Below, piece after piece: positions 27,130-36,372 of a stretch of DNA of 64,000 nt. The notes under the pieces are model-generated. The model had not been told where the DNA came from. It saw only the letters and a program-made list of their open reading frames with translations, and searched no databases. The DNA lies in NCBI GenBank assembly GCA_965223955.1, contig OZ245029.1, forward strand, positions 2,604,001 through 2,668,000, given 5' to 3'. The DNA comes from Bin75 sp965223955 (lineage in GTDB: Bacteria > Nitrospirota > Nitrospiria > Nitrospirales > UBA8639). The position numbers and the translations under genes are program-made. Each line of letters begins with the position of its first letter. The stretch's first letter is position 1.

Positions 27130-28075
27130 TGTTGTGTCCCGTGAGATTCTGTAACAAGTGCAAAGGGGCCTGATAGTTGAGGCACCTTAACCGGGTGCGA
27201 TTGTAATTGTCCACCACCCGGGTGATAAAGGCGTTCCGCTCGGCGTGACTCCGAAACCGATTGCTGCAATGGGCCCGGAGCGGGGGCTGGCTCTGTAACG
27301 CGTCACTCAGCCGCCGGTTAAAGCGTTCCACCATGCCATTGGTCTGCGGATGATAGGGCCGGATCAGGCGATGAGTGATCCCATGCGCCCGGCACACGTG
27401 AGCCAGGCGATGCGTGCCGCTCGGCTGGCCCGCCGGTTTGCCTTGCTTGTGCACGGCAAACCGATCGGTAAACGCGCCATCATTATCGGTCAAGATGGTG
27501 TGCACTTTGTGCGGAAACGCGGCCAGGAATTCTTCGACGGCCTGCGTCACCGTGGCGGCCGTCCGCCGGGCCAGCACCTTGACCCAGACATAGCGGGTGG
27601 CGCGGTCAATGGCCACGAACACATAACTGGGTTGCTTCTGTCATTTGCTTAACACTTTCAGATCCAGATGAATGTAGCCGCAGGGGGTGGCCGCGAACCG
27701 CCCCACCGGCGGCGCGTCGGGGGAGGCGGGGGGCAACCGCGCGACGCCCAGCCGCACCAAGCAGCGATGGATCGCGCTCCGACTCAAGGGCGTCGCACTG
27801 CAGCGGTTCAGGACCTCCGTGACATCGTCGAGGGACAACCGCAATTGGGTGCGCAATTCGGCGATAAGGGCTTCCTGCTCGGGGGAGGTACTGGCATGGA
27901 GCTGGTGGCGGACATGGGAGCCATCGTGGACCCGGCCGGCGCGCTTCCATTTATAGATGGTGGTCACAGCGACCCCGAGTTCCCGGGCCAAGGTCGCGGC
28001 GCTTTTGGGGGCGGTCTGGATGTAGCGGCGGGTGGCGGGAGTCGTGCGAGCTAACTTATGCAGTTTGATGTCCAT
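27122..28075 (-). pseudogene. IS481-type transposase interrupted by an in-frame TGA, copy 2
   Basis: Same domain order as copy 1: helix-turn-helix, first Asp in YIHLDLK, TGA at 27641-27643, then second Asp and Glu. The start ATG at 28075 follows AGAGGAGG. The frame leaves the element through the left end and stops at TAA, formed by the target sequence CTTTGTAA directly outside the IS (tail N-T-L). Confidence 0.9.
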
Positions 28076-28151
28076 GGGTCCTCCTCTGGTGGACATAGTC
28101 GATGCCACGCATGATAGCAGAAGAGTCTAGGGAATCACACGGGACAGTACA
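27130..28151 (-). mobile_element. IS481-type insertion sequence, copy 2
   Basis: 1022 bp, same ends as copy 1 at 9049-10070 and nearly identical (I noted at least three substitutions). The target duplication is ACAAAG at 27124-27129 and 28152-28157, the reverse complement of the CTTTGT duplicated by copy 1. Confidence 0.93.
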
Positions 28152-28381
28152 ACAAAGGGGAGGGAACAATAGGAAGCGCCAGTCCCGTAGGTCGGATTAG
28201 CGTAGCGTAATCCGACGTGGGGCGGCTGAGCAGGGATGGTGCAGCTACAAATGCCTCTACCTCCCCTTCGCCCCTCCTTACAAAGGAGGGGAATGAAGGA
28301 TGCCGTCGCGACAACTATCTGAAACGGGACCGGCTGAGGCGGCGGTGTCGGGTTACGCTACGCTAACCCGACCTACGGTCG
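28152..28381. repeat. Dispersed repeats downstream of IS481-type copy 2
   Basis: GTAGGTCGGATTAGCGTAGC palindrome (28187-28216), a CCCCTCCTTACAAAGGAGGG palindrome (28271), and GTCGGGTTACGCTACGCTAA (28347-28376). No gene is seen. Confidence 0.75.
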
Positions 28382-28861
28382 CTAGTTTCCACCTGGTGGT
28401 AACCCTGAACCACCGCCACCGCCGCCGCCCAGTCCTCCAAGCCCACCAAGTCCCGGGATTCCTGGCAAGGCACCTCCTCCCGTTGTTCCTACGTCCCCAT
28501 ACCGGCGGTAGATCCGTGAATTCCAAATGACCTGATGTCCGGGAGCGAAATTCGCGGCTTCGGTATAATGTGCCTCGGCTTGCTTTCGCTGTCCCAATCG
28601 ATCCAGGGTCAAGGCCAGGTTGTAATGCGCCTCCGCCAAGGTCTTCTGGACGCCGATGGCTTTTTCGTAATGCTGTTTGGCCATCGCCCACTGCCCGGCG
28701 GCAAAGGCCTGATTGCCTGTTTTCACGGCCAACACCGCCTCGGGATTGCTCCCGCCTGGAGCATTCAAAGCTGTCACCTTCACATTCTTGGTACTGCTAC
28801 AGGCTCCGATGAAGACGAGACTGCATAGCAGGCATCCCATTTTCCAACTGCTCAGTGGCAT
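28382..28861 (-). CDS. TPR-repeat lipoprotein with glycine-rich tail
   Basis: 159 residues. The signal peptide ends in the lipobox FIGAC, so it should be lipid-anchored, probably to the outer membrane. Residues 48-115 hold two tetratricopeptide-like repeats (NQAFAAGQWAMAKQHYEKAI and NLALTLDRLGQRKQAEAHYT). The tail after residue 130 is almost only Gly and Pro. AAAGGAGG lies seven bases before the ATG. A scaffold for envelope complexes is likely; the partner is unknown. Confidence 0.85.
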   Translation of the reverse strand: MPLSSWKMGCLLCSLVFIGACSSTKNVKVTALNAPGGSNPEAVLAVKTGNQAFAAGQWAMAKQHYEKAIGVQKTLAEAHYNLALTLDRLGQRKQAEAHYTEAANFAPGHQVIWNSRIYRRYGDVGTTGGGALPGIPGLGGLGGLGGGGGGGSGLPPGGN

Positions 28862-28975
28862 GAACGTCCTCCTTTTCTCGCGTATTTGAACGGACAGATT
28901 TTCTCTTTCGCTACTTCCCCCTCACCCCAACCCTCTCCCGCCAGGGGAGAGGGAATTGAGGTTTGCCTATCCTAC
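28862..28975. repeat. Dispersed repeat
   Basis: CCCTCACCCCAACCCTCTCC facing CAGGGGAGAGGG (28918-28951). No gene is seen. Confidence 0.7.
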
Positions 28976-31900
28976 TCAAACCTCGATGCTGAGTCCACTC
29001 CGTAAAAAGATGAGTTGTGCCCGGACAGCACCGTGTCCCAAGGCCGACGCTGCCGCTCGACGATAGATCTCCATCTGTGCCCGGTACCCCTGAACCACCT
29101 GCGCCAGGGAGGTTTCCTCCACCTGATGCGTCTTATAGTCGGCAATCCAAATCTGTTGATCCCGGCGATACATGACGTCGATCACCCCTTCCATCACACA
29201 CGAGGGTACGGCCTGAGTGTGCTCCGCGTCCGCCCCCACTCTTTCCCAGGGAACGGCAAAGGGAATTTCCCTGCCCAGAATTTCTGACTGCCGAAGCACG
29301 GCATACGGTTCGGACTCGACGAAGTGTATGAAGAGTTCTTGCAATTCCGCACACAGGCTGTCCGATTCCGGGGCCCATCCCCTTGGAAGGGACGTCCGGC
29401 AGCAGGATTCGATCCATACCGGCATCGCCTCCGGATCTTCAGAAAAATCCCAACCGTGCAACACGCGATGGGCGAGCGTCCCGATGACCGCGCTTCGACC
29501 GGATGACCCCGGCTGCGACGCCGTCTTCTTACGCGGGGGGGCACCGGATTTTCCCGGGGATTTCCTCTTGGATTTCACGGCGGGCTCCCCTGGAACTATA
29601 GGGATCGCCGGCAACGACGTGTCGCCAGTCGTCAGGGACCGTGTCGCGGAAAGAAACAGCGGGGTCTTCCGGGCCATTTCCATTCGCTGCATCCATGCGT
29701 CCCATCGGCGTTGGTGTCCCGCACCATCCGGTATGGCCGCTTTCCACGTGGGTTGAGCGGGCCGAGCCTTCCCTTCGACGTCGCTCAGGACAGGCTTCAT
29801 GGGCTGAGGAGCCGGCACGACGGTCGTTGTCACGGCCACGTTCCCGACAAGATGCTCACATTGTGACCGTTCTTTTGCCGCCTCGACCATTGCCGGCAAA
29901 TCAAGATCCAGGCCGCGCGTGATCAACGACAGGAACGTCCCCTTTGGGGTCGCCGCTTTCCCGTGAAGCGCCGCCGACAACACCAGACGCCGTTGCGCGC
30001 GCGTCATGGCGACGTAGAGCAACCGCACCTGTTCGGCCCGTTGTCGTTCGGCTAATTTCGTTTCGATAAAAATTTCCCCGAGGTCGGCAGCCTGGCCGAG
30101 CCGAAGACCGACGGTGTCGGTCAGCCAGTCGTGGGACGTCCGGACCGGCGTTCTTCGATGATCGACGTCCCGGTGCAGGCCCGCCACGATCACCATGGGG
30201 AATTCCAACCCTTTGGCCTTATGGATGGTCAACAACCGGATCGCTCCACCCGGGCCCTGGGACGTGAGCCCTTCTTCGACAAGGGCCCGTTCTCCCTCTT
30301 CCGGCGGTTCATCCACCCATTGCCCCACCTGGCGAACGATTTCCCGAAACGTCAACCCTGACCGCGCAGCCAGTTCGAGCATGATGTCCCGGAGTTTGAG
30401 TACGTTTGCCAGCGCATGTTCGCCGTCGAGGGAAGCCGCTGCCAATTCCGCCAGGGGCAGTGTTTGGAACACGTGCCGGATGGCCTCCGGAACCGGAAGC
30501 ACCCGTATCTCCGTGTGCAACGAACGCAGGGCCGAAAAAACCGGCGGTAGGTGTGTGAGGGACGACTCGTGCGCCCAATCATCCGGAAATCCTCGTCGCA
30601 CGATCGACTCGATCTCGACGTCGGAGCAGCCGCCATACGGAGATCGCAACACCCCAACCGCGCCCAGTTCATCACGGGGGTCTATCAGGACGCGCAACAC
30701 GTGGCTGCAATCGATCACCTCCTGACGTTCATAAAAGTGTTTTCCCCCTTCGGCGAGGCACGGCAGGTGGTGTCGCCGAAAGGCTTCGAGGGAGATTCGC
30801 AGGTGGGTGAGCGTTCGAAACAGGACCGCAATGTGGCGCGGCTGGATCGGCACCGCGCGACCACCCAGGAGCAGGGATTCTTTCTCCAGGACTTCCTCGC
30901 GTAACCAACGCGCCAAGGCATCAGCCTCCGCGCGACTGGCCGCTTCCGCATCCGCGTCCTCCTGCGCAAGGGTGACGACGCGGAGTTGCACCCGTTCGTG
31001 GGGCAAGGGAAGCGAGTCCGATGGCACGGGAATGAGCGGTTCGTAGTGAGGTTGCACCCCTTCGACGGAAGCGGACGGAAACAAATTGGCGCAACAGCGG
31101 TTCACCGGATCCAGCACCTGGTCATGGGCCCGAAAGTTTCCTTGCAAGGAATACTGTTCCCCCTGGGTCGCCAGGATATGGTTCCGGACAACGGTATCGT
31201 AGGCTTCGATATCCGCACGCCGAAACGCATAAATGGATTGCTTGGGATCGCCCACGATAAACAATTTCCCCGGCGCCGGTTGAACACGATGCCATTCCCG
31301 GGCTTCGGCGCCTTTGGCCTCGGCTAAGAACAGGATCAACTCGTATTGGACCGGATCGGTGTCCTGAAATTCATCGACGATGATCGCCTGATACTGGTCC
31401 TTCAATTCGGCGCGCACGTGCGGATGGTCTCGAAGAAGGGCCCGCGCCCGCGCGAGTAATCCGTTAAACGACACCAGCCCTTTCTCCACGAACGCGGTCC
31501 GGCAGTGCGCGACGAACGGGGACAGGAACTGCACGGTCTCCCATAACGAGCCCGAACTCGACTGTTCAATTGCCTGGGCTACCTTGATCAGACCCTTGGC
31601 TTCTTCATAGTCCTCGTCGGTCCAGTCCTTCGGCTTCTTCGGGGGAATGGTCTGTTGAAGCACCGTGGCAGCGGAGCTCTCATCCGCGTCTTCAAGCCGC
31701 GTCGTTTGTTCCATCGCCAAACCTGCCAACAACTCCACGGCCTGATCGAGCAGACGATTGATCTTCAGCGTGCCCTGATACGTTTCCTGTAACAGGCAAC
31801 CCCGCTCGCGTAACGTCGCCAGCCACGATCGGAGGTGCGGCGTGATCTCCGGTTGCGGGGTGAGGACTCCGGGCAATGGGATCAATTCATCCGTCAGCGC

Positions 31901-32509
31901 CCGCGCGAGTTGTTTCACGTCATCCAGGCTGTAGCGCGCCAGCATCTGCCGCCAGACGTCATGCCGGCGCCCGCCCGTATCCAATTCGTGCTGCACCCAC
32001 TGGTCCCACTCACGATTGAAATGCTCGTGAAATCGCGTGCCGTCGTCTTCCTGAAACGAAGGATCCACACCGGCTTCCACGGGATAGAGCCGCAAGAGAT
32101 GGCCGGCAAAACTGTGAATGGTTTCAATGTGCGCCCGTTCCACCTCACGCATCGCCGTGTCGCTGACCGCCGCCAACTCTTCGTCGGTGAGACCCGAGGA
32201 TTCCTGAAGCGTCCGGATCGACTGGATCTCGTAACCGTGGGGTTGATCCCCTGCATGGATGCCCGTGGCGAGTTCCTTCATGAGCCGCAAACGCTGCCGC
32301 ACCCGCAGCTTCAATTCACTGGCCGCCTTGTTGGTAAAGGTGACCGCGACGATTTGCGTCAATGACAGTGGTTGGTCGCGCCGGATCAGCAGGTGGAGAA
32401 TACGATCGATGAGCAGCGAGGTCTTGCCCGTGCCCGCCCCTGCCGTCACCACGACGTTGATCCCTGAAGCCGTGACTGCGCCATGACGCGCGTGGCTATC
32501 AGGCAGCAT
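28976..32509 (-). CDS. addA: ATP-dependent helicase/nuclease subunit AddA (UvrD-type helicase with RecB-like nuclease)
   Basis: Large subunit of the AddAB double-strand-break resection enzyme, 1177 residues. Walker A is TAGAGTGKTSLL; motif II IIVDEFQDTDP; then VGDPKQSIYAFRRAD, LLTIHKAKGLEF and YVAMTRAQRRLV. The C-terminal nuclease has GVIDVMYRR and IADYKTH. The start ATG at 32507-32509 is formed by the edge of a 170-bp palindromic repeat (ending CCACAATG) with no ribosome site; the homologous region begins only a few residues later, so little N-terminus is lost. Residues encoded by 29771-29794 (PVLSDVEG) are a dispersed repeat inserted in frame. addB lies just upstream. Confidence 0.93.
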   Translation of the reverse strand: MLPDSHARHGAVTASGINVVVTAGAGTGKTSLLIDRILHLLIRRDQPLSLTQIVAVTFTNKAASELKLRVRQRLRLMKELATGIHAGDQPHGYEIQSIRTLQESSGLTDEELAAVSDTAMREVERAHIETIHSFAGHLLRLYPVEAGVDPSFQEDDGTRFHEHFNREWDQWVQHELDTGGRRHDVWRQMLARYSLDDVKQLARALTDELIPLPGVLTPQPEITPHLRSWLATLRERGCLLQETYQGTLKINRLLDQAVELLAGLAMEQTTRLEDADESSAATVLQQTIPPKKPKDWTDEDYEEAKGLIKVAQAIEQSSSGSLWETVQFLSPFVAHCRTAFVEKGLVSFNGLLARARALLRDHPHVRAELKDQYQAIIVDEFQDTDPVQYELILFLAEAKGAEAREWHRVQPAPGKLFIVGDPKQSIYAFRRADIEAYDTVVRNHILATQGEQYSLQGNFRAHDQVLDPVNRCCANLFPSASVEGVQPHYEPLIPVPSDSLPLPHERVQLRVVTLAQEDADAEAASRAEADALARWLREEVLEKESLLLGGRAVPIQPRHIAVLFRTLTHLRISLEAFRRHHLPCLAEGGKHFYERQEVIDCSHVLRVLIDPRDELGAVGVLRSPYGGCSDVEIESIVRRGFPDDWAHESSLTHLPPVFSALRSLHTEIRVLPVPEAIRHVFQTLPLAELAAASLDGEHALANVLKLRDIMLELAARSGLTFREIVRQVGQWVDEPPEEGERALVEEGLTSQGPGGAIRLLTIHKAKGLEFPMVIVAGLHRDVDHRRTPVRTSHDWLTDTVGLRLGQAADLGEIFIETKLAERQRAEQVRLLYVAMTRAQRRLVLSAALHGKAATPKGTFLSLITRGLDLDLPAMVEAAKERSQCEHLVGNVAVTTTVVPAPQPMKPVLSDVEGKARPAQPTWKAAIPDGAGHQRRWDAWMQRMEMARKTPLFLSATRSLTTGDTSLPAIPIVPGEPAVKSKRKSPGKSGAPPRKKTASQPGSSGRSAVIGTLAHRVLHGWDFSEDPEAMPVWIESCCRTSLPRGWAPESDSLCAELQELFIHFVESEPYAVLRQSEILGREIPFAVPWERVGADAEHTQAVPSCVMEGVIDVMYRRDQQIWIADYKTHQVEETSLAQVVQGYRAQMEIYRRAAASALGHGAVRAQLIFLRSGLSIEV
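29771..29794. repeat. Dispersed repeat inserted in frame in addA
   Basis: 24 bp on the plus strand starting CCCTTCGACGTCGCTCAGG; it encodes PVLSDVEG in addA. The same unit, GTCCTGAGCG...GAAGG, is intergenic at 4703, 13790, 14921, 42805, 44998 and 62970. Confidence 0.8.
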
Positions 32510-32677
32510 TGTGGATTGCTGATTTTGGATTTGTCATTGTCAATTTTTGATTTCGGATTGTGGATTGCTGATTTTGGATTGTGGATTGCTGATTTTGGAT
32601 TGCGGAGTTTTGATTGCAGATTGCTGATTTTTCATTCTTGAATTCCAATCCAAAATCCGCAATCCAAAATCCACAAT
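32508..32677. repeat. Palindromic GATTGTGGATTG repeat between addB and addA
   Basis: 170 bp made of short units GGATTGTGG, GGATTGCTGATTTT and, on the other arm, AATCCAAAATCCGC and AATCCACAAT, so it can fold into one long hairpin. It starts 5 bp after the addB stop (in transcription direction) and ends in the ATG of addA. Two shorter versions lie inside addB at 34405-34485 and 35112-35195. Confidence 0.88.
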
Positions 32678-32682
32678 GCTCC

Positions 32683-35600
32683 TCACCCTGGCTGCTGGCG
32701 GCGCAAGTCTCGATGCGCGTGGATCTGCTTGTGATCTTCCCGCGCACGCCGGGCGCTTGCCGGATGGGTGAGGTGGCACACCGGCCGCACGTCACACCAC
32801 TCGCAATGTCGGCCCGGAACGATGAAAAATTTTCCTTGCTGAATCCCTTCGACAAGCGTCGTCATCATCGTCTCCAGTTGCGGGGCGACGCTGTCCCGCG
32901 TGCCTGATGAAAAGGCCACGGGCGCAAACCCTTGTTCTTCTGAAAGCTCCCGAGGAGCCACGACGTAAAACCATACGCCTTCACAGGTGACGGGCCCGTC
33001 CTGTCCTGGCGGTTGCTCCAACAACGGCGGAATCCCTTGCCCGGCCAATTCCATATAGAGCAACGGTTGCAGGCGAGTTCCCCGCACGACCGACCTGGCC
33101 AACTCCTGGTCCGTCATGACGCGGCTCCCGGTAAATTTATAATCGATGATTCGATACTGGCGCCGGGAAGGCGACCAATCCACCCGATCGAGTTGACCGG
33201 CAATGGGGAGCAACGTCGTCCCCTTGGAGCCCTTCACCGGCATCTCCCCTTTCAAGGGGACTTCAAACAGGACCGGGAGCCATTCGTCACCCAGTTCCCG
33301 CCTATCCTGCTCAAGGATCCGTTCGAGAATACCCATGATCTGTTCCTGCCCCATCTCCCACAACAGCGCAGGGCCGACCGCGTTCTGCCGTTCAAAATCC
33401 CGAAATACGGAGTCCGCGACCTGCTTCAGGATGTCAAGGGGCTTGAAATCGGCCGGGGCCGCCTGCGCGAACCACCCGTTTTGCGCTAACCGGCCGTACC
33501 ATTCTTTTAAAATCCCGTGAAGCAGCGTGCCCACCTCCAACGCGCTTACACCCTGACTCGGGGACGTTGTCCTCGGCACGTGGAGACCCAGGACGTCCTG
33601 TGCGAAATATTGAAAGGGACAGGTTGCATAGCGTTGGAGGCTGGTCGGCGACAGACCATGAACAGCCAGAAACTTCCCATACTCGGGCAAAGGCCCTGTT
33701 ATGCCGTCGTAGGCATTCAGTCGCGGCTGATCGCTCTCCTGAACGCGGAGTGCCGCAAGCCCTTTTTCCACCACCTGCCACCACCCCGGTTCCCACGCGG
33801 TTGCCCGGGTCGGCTTATGGCGATGCAGTACGTGTCGTATGAGCCGTTCACGCGGGGTCCATCGTGCCTCATCGGCGTACGGAGCCGCTTGGGGTTTGTG
33901 AAGAACGGATCTCGGCACCTCCACGGGAGAGAGACCCGGCATGCAGCGTTCCATTTCCTGAAGATACCAGGACGGGATGGTCGTCCGGCCCTCCTCGTCC
34001 GACCGTTGCGCCACCAGCATGACCCCTTCCCGCGCCGCGTGCATCAACAGGTAGAACAGTAATTTTTCCTCATCATACCCCCTGGTCTTTTCCTGGATTT
34101 TGAACCCCAGGTTCACGTCCAAAAACCGGCGCGCCGAATCCCGGAAAAACCCGTCCTCTCGAATATGCCGGGGAAAGACGTGATCCGTGAGCCCGATCAC
34201 AAACAAGAAGCGAAAGGACAGGCCCCTGGCCGCCATGGCATCGACGACCCGCACCCCGTTTTCCGGTTGCGAAGGATTCCACACGAACCGTTCTTCCAGG
34301 AACCGCGTGAGCGTCGCGAGAAACTCGGCATACTGAACCGGCTCGCTGACGTCCGTGAGTGCCCGGATCTCTGCGAAACATTCCTGCACCGCTTGATACA
34401 CGCCGGATTGTGGATTTTTGATTGTGGATTGCTGATTTTTCATTGCCGTTTCCCAATCCAAAATCCTCAATTCACAATCCACAATGTCCAATGACGGACT
34501 CATCAGCACGCAATCCATGAGAGCCAGGGCCCGATCCGTGAAGACCTCCCAACTCGCCTCTTCCGGGAAGACGTCAAGAAGCCGGGTTAATCGATCCAGC
34601 ACGTACCAGAGGTGCCGGACTTCTTCACCGGCAATTGTGGACTCACCTTGTCTTCGCTTGTACGGCATCGACACCCCGGTTTCAAAAAACCGGACCAGTC
34701 TCTCCCGCTCCCGAAAGCCCTGTTCGATCCCGGCCTGCCGGCTCACCTGCTCCCACACGCCGGGACGCGGAGTCGTGAGGTCGGGACAAAAGGTCTGCCA
34801 ATTCACGAACGGAGAATGCAACACGTCAAAGATTGCGTTCCGGTCAGGATCGGAAAGACGAAGCGCGAGGAGACGCAGCAAGACTTGGGGAAACGGATAC
34901 TGACTCAAGGGCTGGCGCAGGGTCGCCTGAAAGGGAATCCCATGCTCTGAAAAGACGCGAGGCAGCACGTCTTCATACCCGGCCAACGTCCGCCCCACCA
35001 CTCCGACGTCATGAAAAGGAATTTGCCGTTCATGCACCAGGGCCAGGATCTCCTTGGCCACCACTTCAATTTCGTCGTTCGCGCCTGAAACCGTCGCAAG
35101 ACGACAGAACTGGATTGTGGATGATTGTGGATTTTTGATTGCGGATTTTTGATTGCGGATTTCCAATCCAAAATCAGCAATTCGCAATCCACAATGTTCC
35201 TTGCCGGTCCCGTCTGCGGGCGGCTCGTGGGGCACATCGGGCTTCCGGGACCGAGACGCCAGGGAAGGATCGAACAAGTCTCGAAACGGAGACGCGGTCT
35301 CCACCTTGTGTTCGATCGGTCCTGTCGCGAGGCCGTGGACGTATTGATCGAAAAACTGCTGGGCGAAACGAAAAGCCGGATGTTGATCGAGTAACGGAAA
35401 ATACAGCGTGGTGGGGTACTGCCTGACGATCATTTGAAAGAGATCGAGTTGCCCTTGGGTCAAATCATAAAATCCATAGTAAAAGATATGGGCCTGTTGA
35501 CGAAGCCACGATGAAGCGGATGCCAGGTCAAGCGCCAATACCGCGACGTCGTCATGGTCATACAACGAGTGACGGTTCTGGTCGTCACACCATGCCTGGT

Positions 35601-36078
35601 ACAAGCGGATGACCGACTGCAGCCGGCGATCCGTCGAGAGCGGGCTTTGGCTGAACGCCTCCAACACCGTACCGGCGTCCACTCTCGCATCCTTGAGATC
35701 CTTAATCGTGGACCAGAGCGCCGCCCATCCGCCGGGCATCGAGGCGAGTTCATTGAGCCCGGCAAGATCCGTTCCTTGCTTGCGCAGCCGCTGATGCACC
35801 CATTCCCGAAAAAAGGATTCGCCTCGGAGGTGGTCGGCAACCTGACGGCCCCGTTCTTCCAGCATCCGCAACGCCAACTGGTGGAACGTCAACAGATGAA
35901 CGTTGAAAAGAGGCTGGCGATTCTCAATACAGAAGGTCCACTTGAGGTGCGTGCGTAAACTTTCAGAGGGGACGAGAATCAGACACGGTGGCGAGAGTGG
36001 GGCGGTGAACGAGCGAAGGTCGGAGGCTAAGGCCCGTTCCAGATCAGGATGAAAGAGACCCGTAACGACGTGAAGCAT
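32683..36078 (-). CDS. addB: Helicase-exonuclease subunit AddB
   Basis: Second subunit of AddAB, 1131 residues. The N-terminal inactivated helicase lacks Walker A. The C-terminal RecB-like nuclease begins SPTSLQRYATCPFQYFAQDV, has GQLDRVDW and IIDYKFTG, and ends with three Cys in HCEWCDVRPVC, which with the Cys of CPFQYF bind a [4Fe-4S] cluster. Two stretches are repeat-encoded and absent from normal AddB: around residues 295-322 (IADFGLEIRNQKSAIKNPQ) and about 532-558 (LRILDWETAMKNQQSTIKN). Both are multiples of three bases and keep the frame. They lie in the helicase-like half, not in the nuclease. Confidence 0.92.
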   Translation of the reverse strand: MLHVVTGLFHPDLERALASDLRSFTAPLSPPCLILVPSESLRTHLKWTFCIENRQPLFNVHLLTFHQLALRMLEERGRQVADHLRGESFFREWVHQRLRKQGTDLAGLNELASMPGGWAALWSTIKDLKDARVDAGTVLEAFSQSPLSTDRRLQSVIRLYQAWCDDQNRHSLYDHDDVAVLALDLASASSWLRQQAHIFYYGFYDLTQGQLDLFQMIVRQYPTTLYFPLLDQHPAFRFAQQFFDQYVHGLATGPIEHKVETASPFRDLFDPSLASRSRKPDVPHEPPADGTGKEHCGLRIADFGLEIRNQKSAIKNPQSSTIQFCRLATVSGANDEIEVVAKEILALVHERQIPFHDVGVVGRTLAGYEDVLPRVFSEHGIPFQATLRQPLSQYPFPQVLLRLLALRLSDPDRNAIFDVLHSPFVNWQTFCPDLTTPRPGVWEQVSRQAGIEQGFRERERLVRFFETGVSMPYKRRQGESTIAGEEVRHLWYVLDRLTRLLDVFPEEASWEVFTDRALALMDCVLMSPSLDIVDCELRILDWETAMKNQQSTIKNPQSGVYQAVQECFAEIRALTDVSEPVQYAEFLATLTRFLEERFVWNPSQPENGVRVVDAMAARGLSFRFLFVIGLTDHVFPRHIREDGFFRDSARRFLDVNLGFKIQEKTRGYDEEKLLFYLLMHAAREGVMLVAQRSDEEGRTTIPSWYLQEMERCMPGLSPVEVPRSVLHKPQAAPYADEARWTPRERLIRHVLHRHKPTRATAWEPGWWQVVEKGLAALRVQESDQPRLNAYDGITGPLPEYGKFLAVHGLSPTSLQRYATCPFQYFAQDVLGLHVPRTTSPSQGVSALEVGTLLHGILKEWYGRLAQNGWFAQAAPADFKPLDILKQVADSVFRDFERQNAVGPALLWEMGQEQIMGILERILEQDRRELGDEWLPVLFEVPLKGEMPVKGSKGTTLLPIAGQLDRVDWSPSRRQYRIIDYKFTGSRVMTDQELARSVVRGTRLQPLLYMELAGQGIPPLLEQPPGQDGPVTCEGVWFYVVAPRELSEEQGFAPVAFSSGTRDSVAPQLETMMTTLVEGIQQGKFFIVPGRHCEWCDVRPVCHLTHPASARRAREDHKQIHAHRDLRRQQPG
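34405..34485. repeat. 81-bp palindromic repeat in frame inside addB
   Basis: Left arm GGATTGTGGATTTTTGATTG, right arm CAATTCACAATCCACAAT. It encodes 27 residues of AddB and belongs to the family at 32508-32677. Confidence 0.88.
35112..35195. repeat. 84-bp palindromic repeat in frame inside addB
   Basis: Left arm GGATTGTGGATGATTGTGG, right arm CAGCAATTCGCAATCCACAA. It encodes 28 residues of AddB. Confidence 0.88.
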
Positions 36079-36146
36079 GGCAGGCTGACGAAGAGACCCG
36101 ACGCTCGGGGATACGCGTCACGGGAAGGGGGCACGAACGTTCGCCC

Positions 36147-36332
36147 CTACCCCGTTTCGGGACCGATCAGTTCCCCGTTACAATCCGTACAGCCCCATTC
36201 CGCATCGATAAAGGTCATCGGCTCTCCACAGAACGAACAGTCGGGGGCAGCGACGGCTTGCCGGGGGGGCAGGACCGGAAGCTCAAGATCCAGATCCTCT
36301 TCATCCATCCCGAACGGAAGGGAAGTGCTCAT
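36147..36332 (-). CDS. Small zinc-ribbon protein
   Basis: 61 residues: an acidic N-terminus, then a two-pair zinc site, CSFCGEP and CTDCNGE, 16 residues apart. No other domain. The ribosome site is weak. It lies 68 bp from the addB start on the same strand. The function is unknown; a structural zinc knuckle is clear. Confidence 0.7.
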   Translation of the reverse strand: MSTSLPFGMDEEDLDLELPVLPPRQAVAAPDCSFCGEPMTFIDAEWGCTDCNGELIGPETG

Positions 36333-36372
36333 TGGGAAGACCTATGACGCCGGTGGGCGGCGTGCTTAAAGG

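Noticed and set aside
32508..32677. CRISPR array between addB and addA
   Set aside because: The units are short, arranged as an inverted repeat without unique spacers of constant length, and no cas gene is near.
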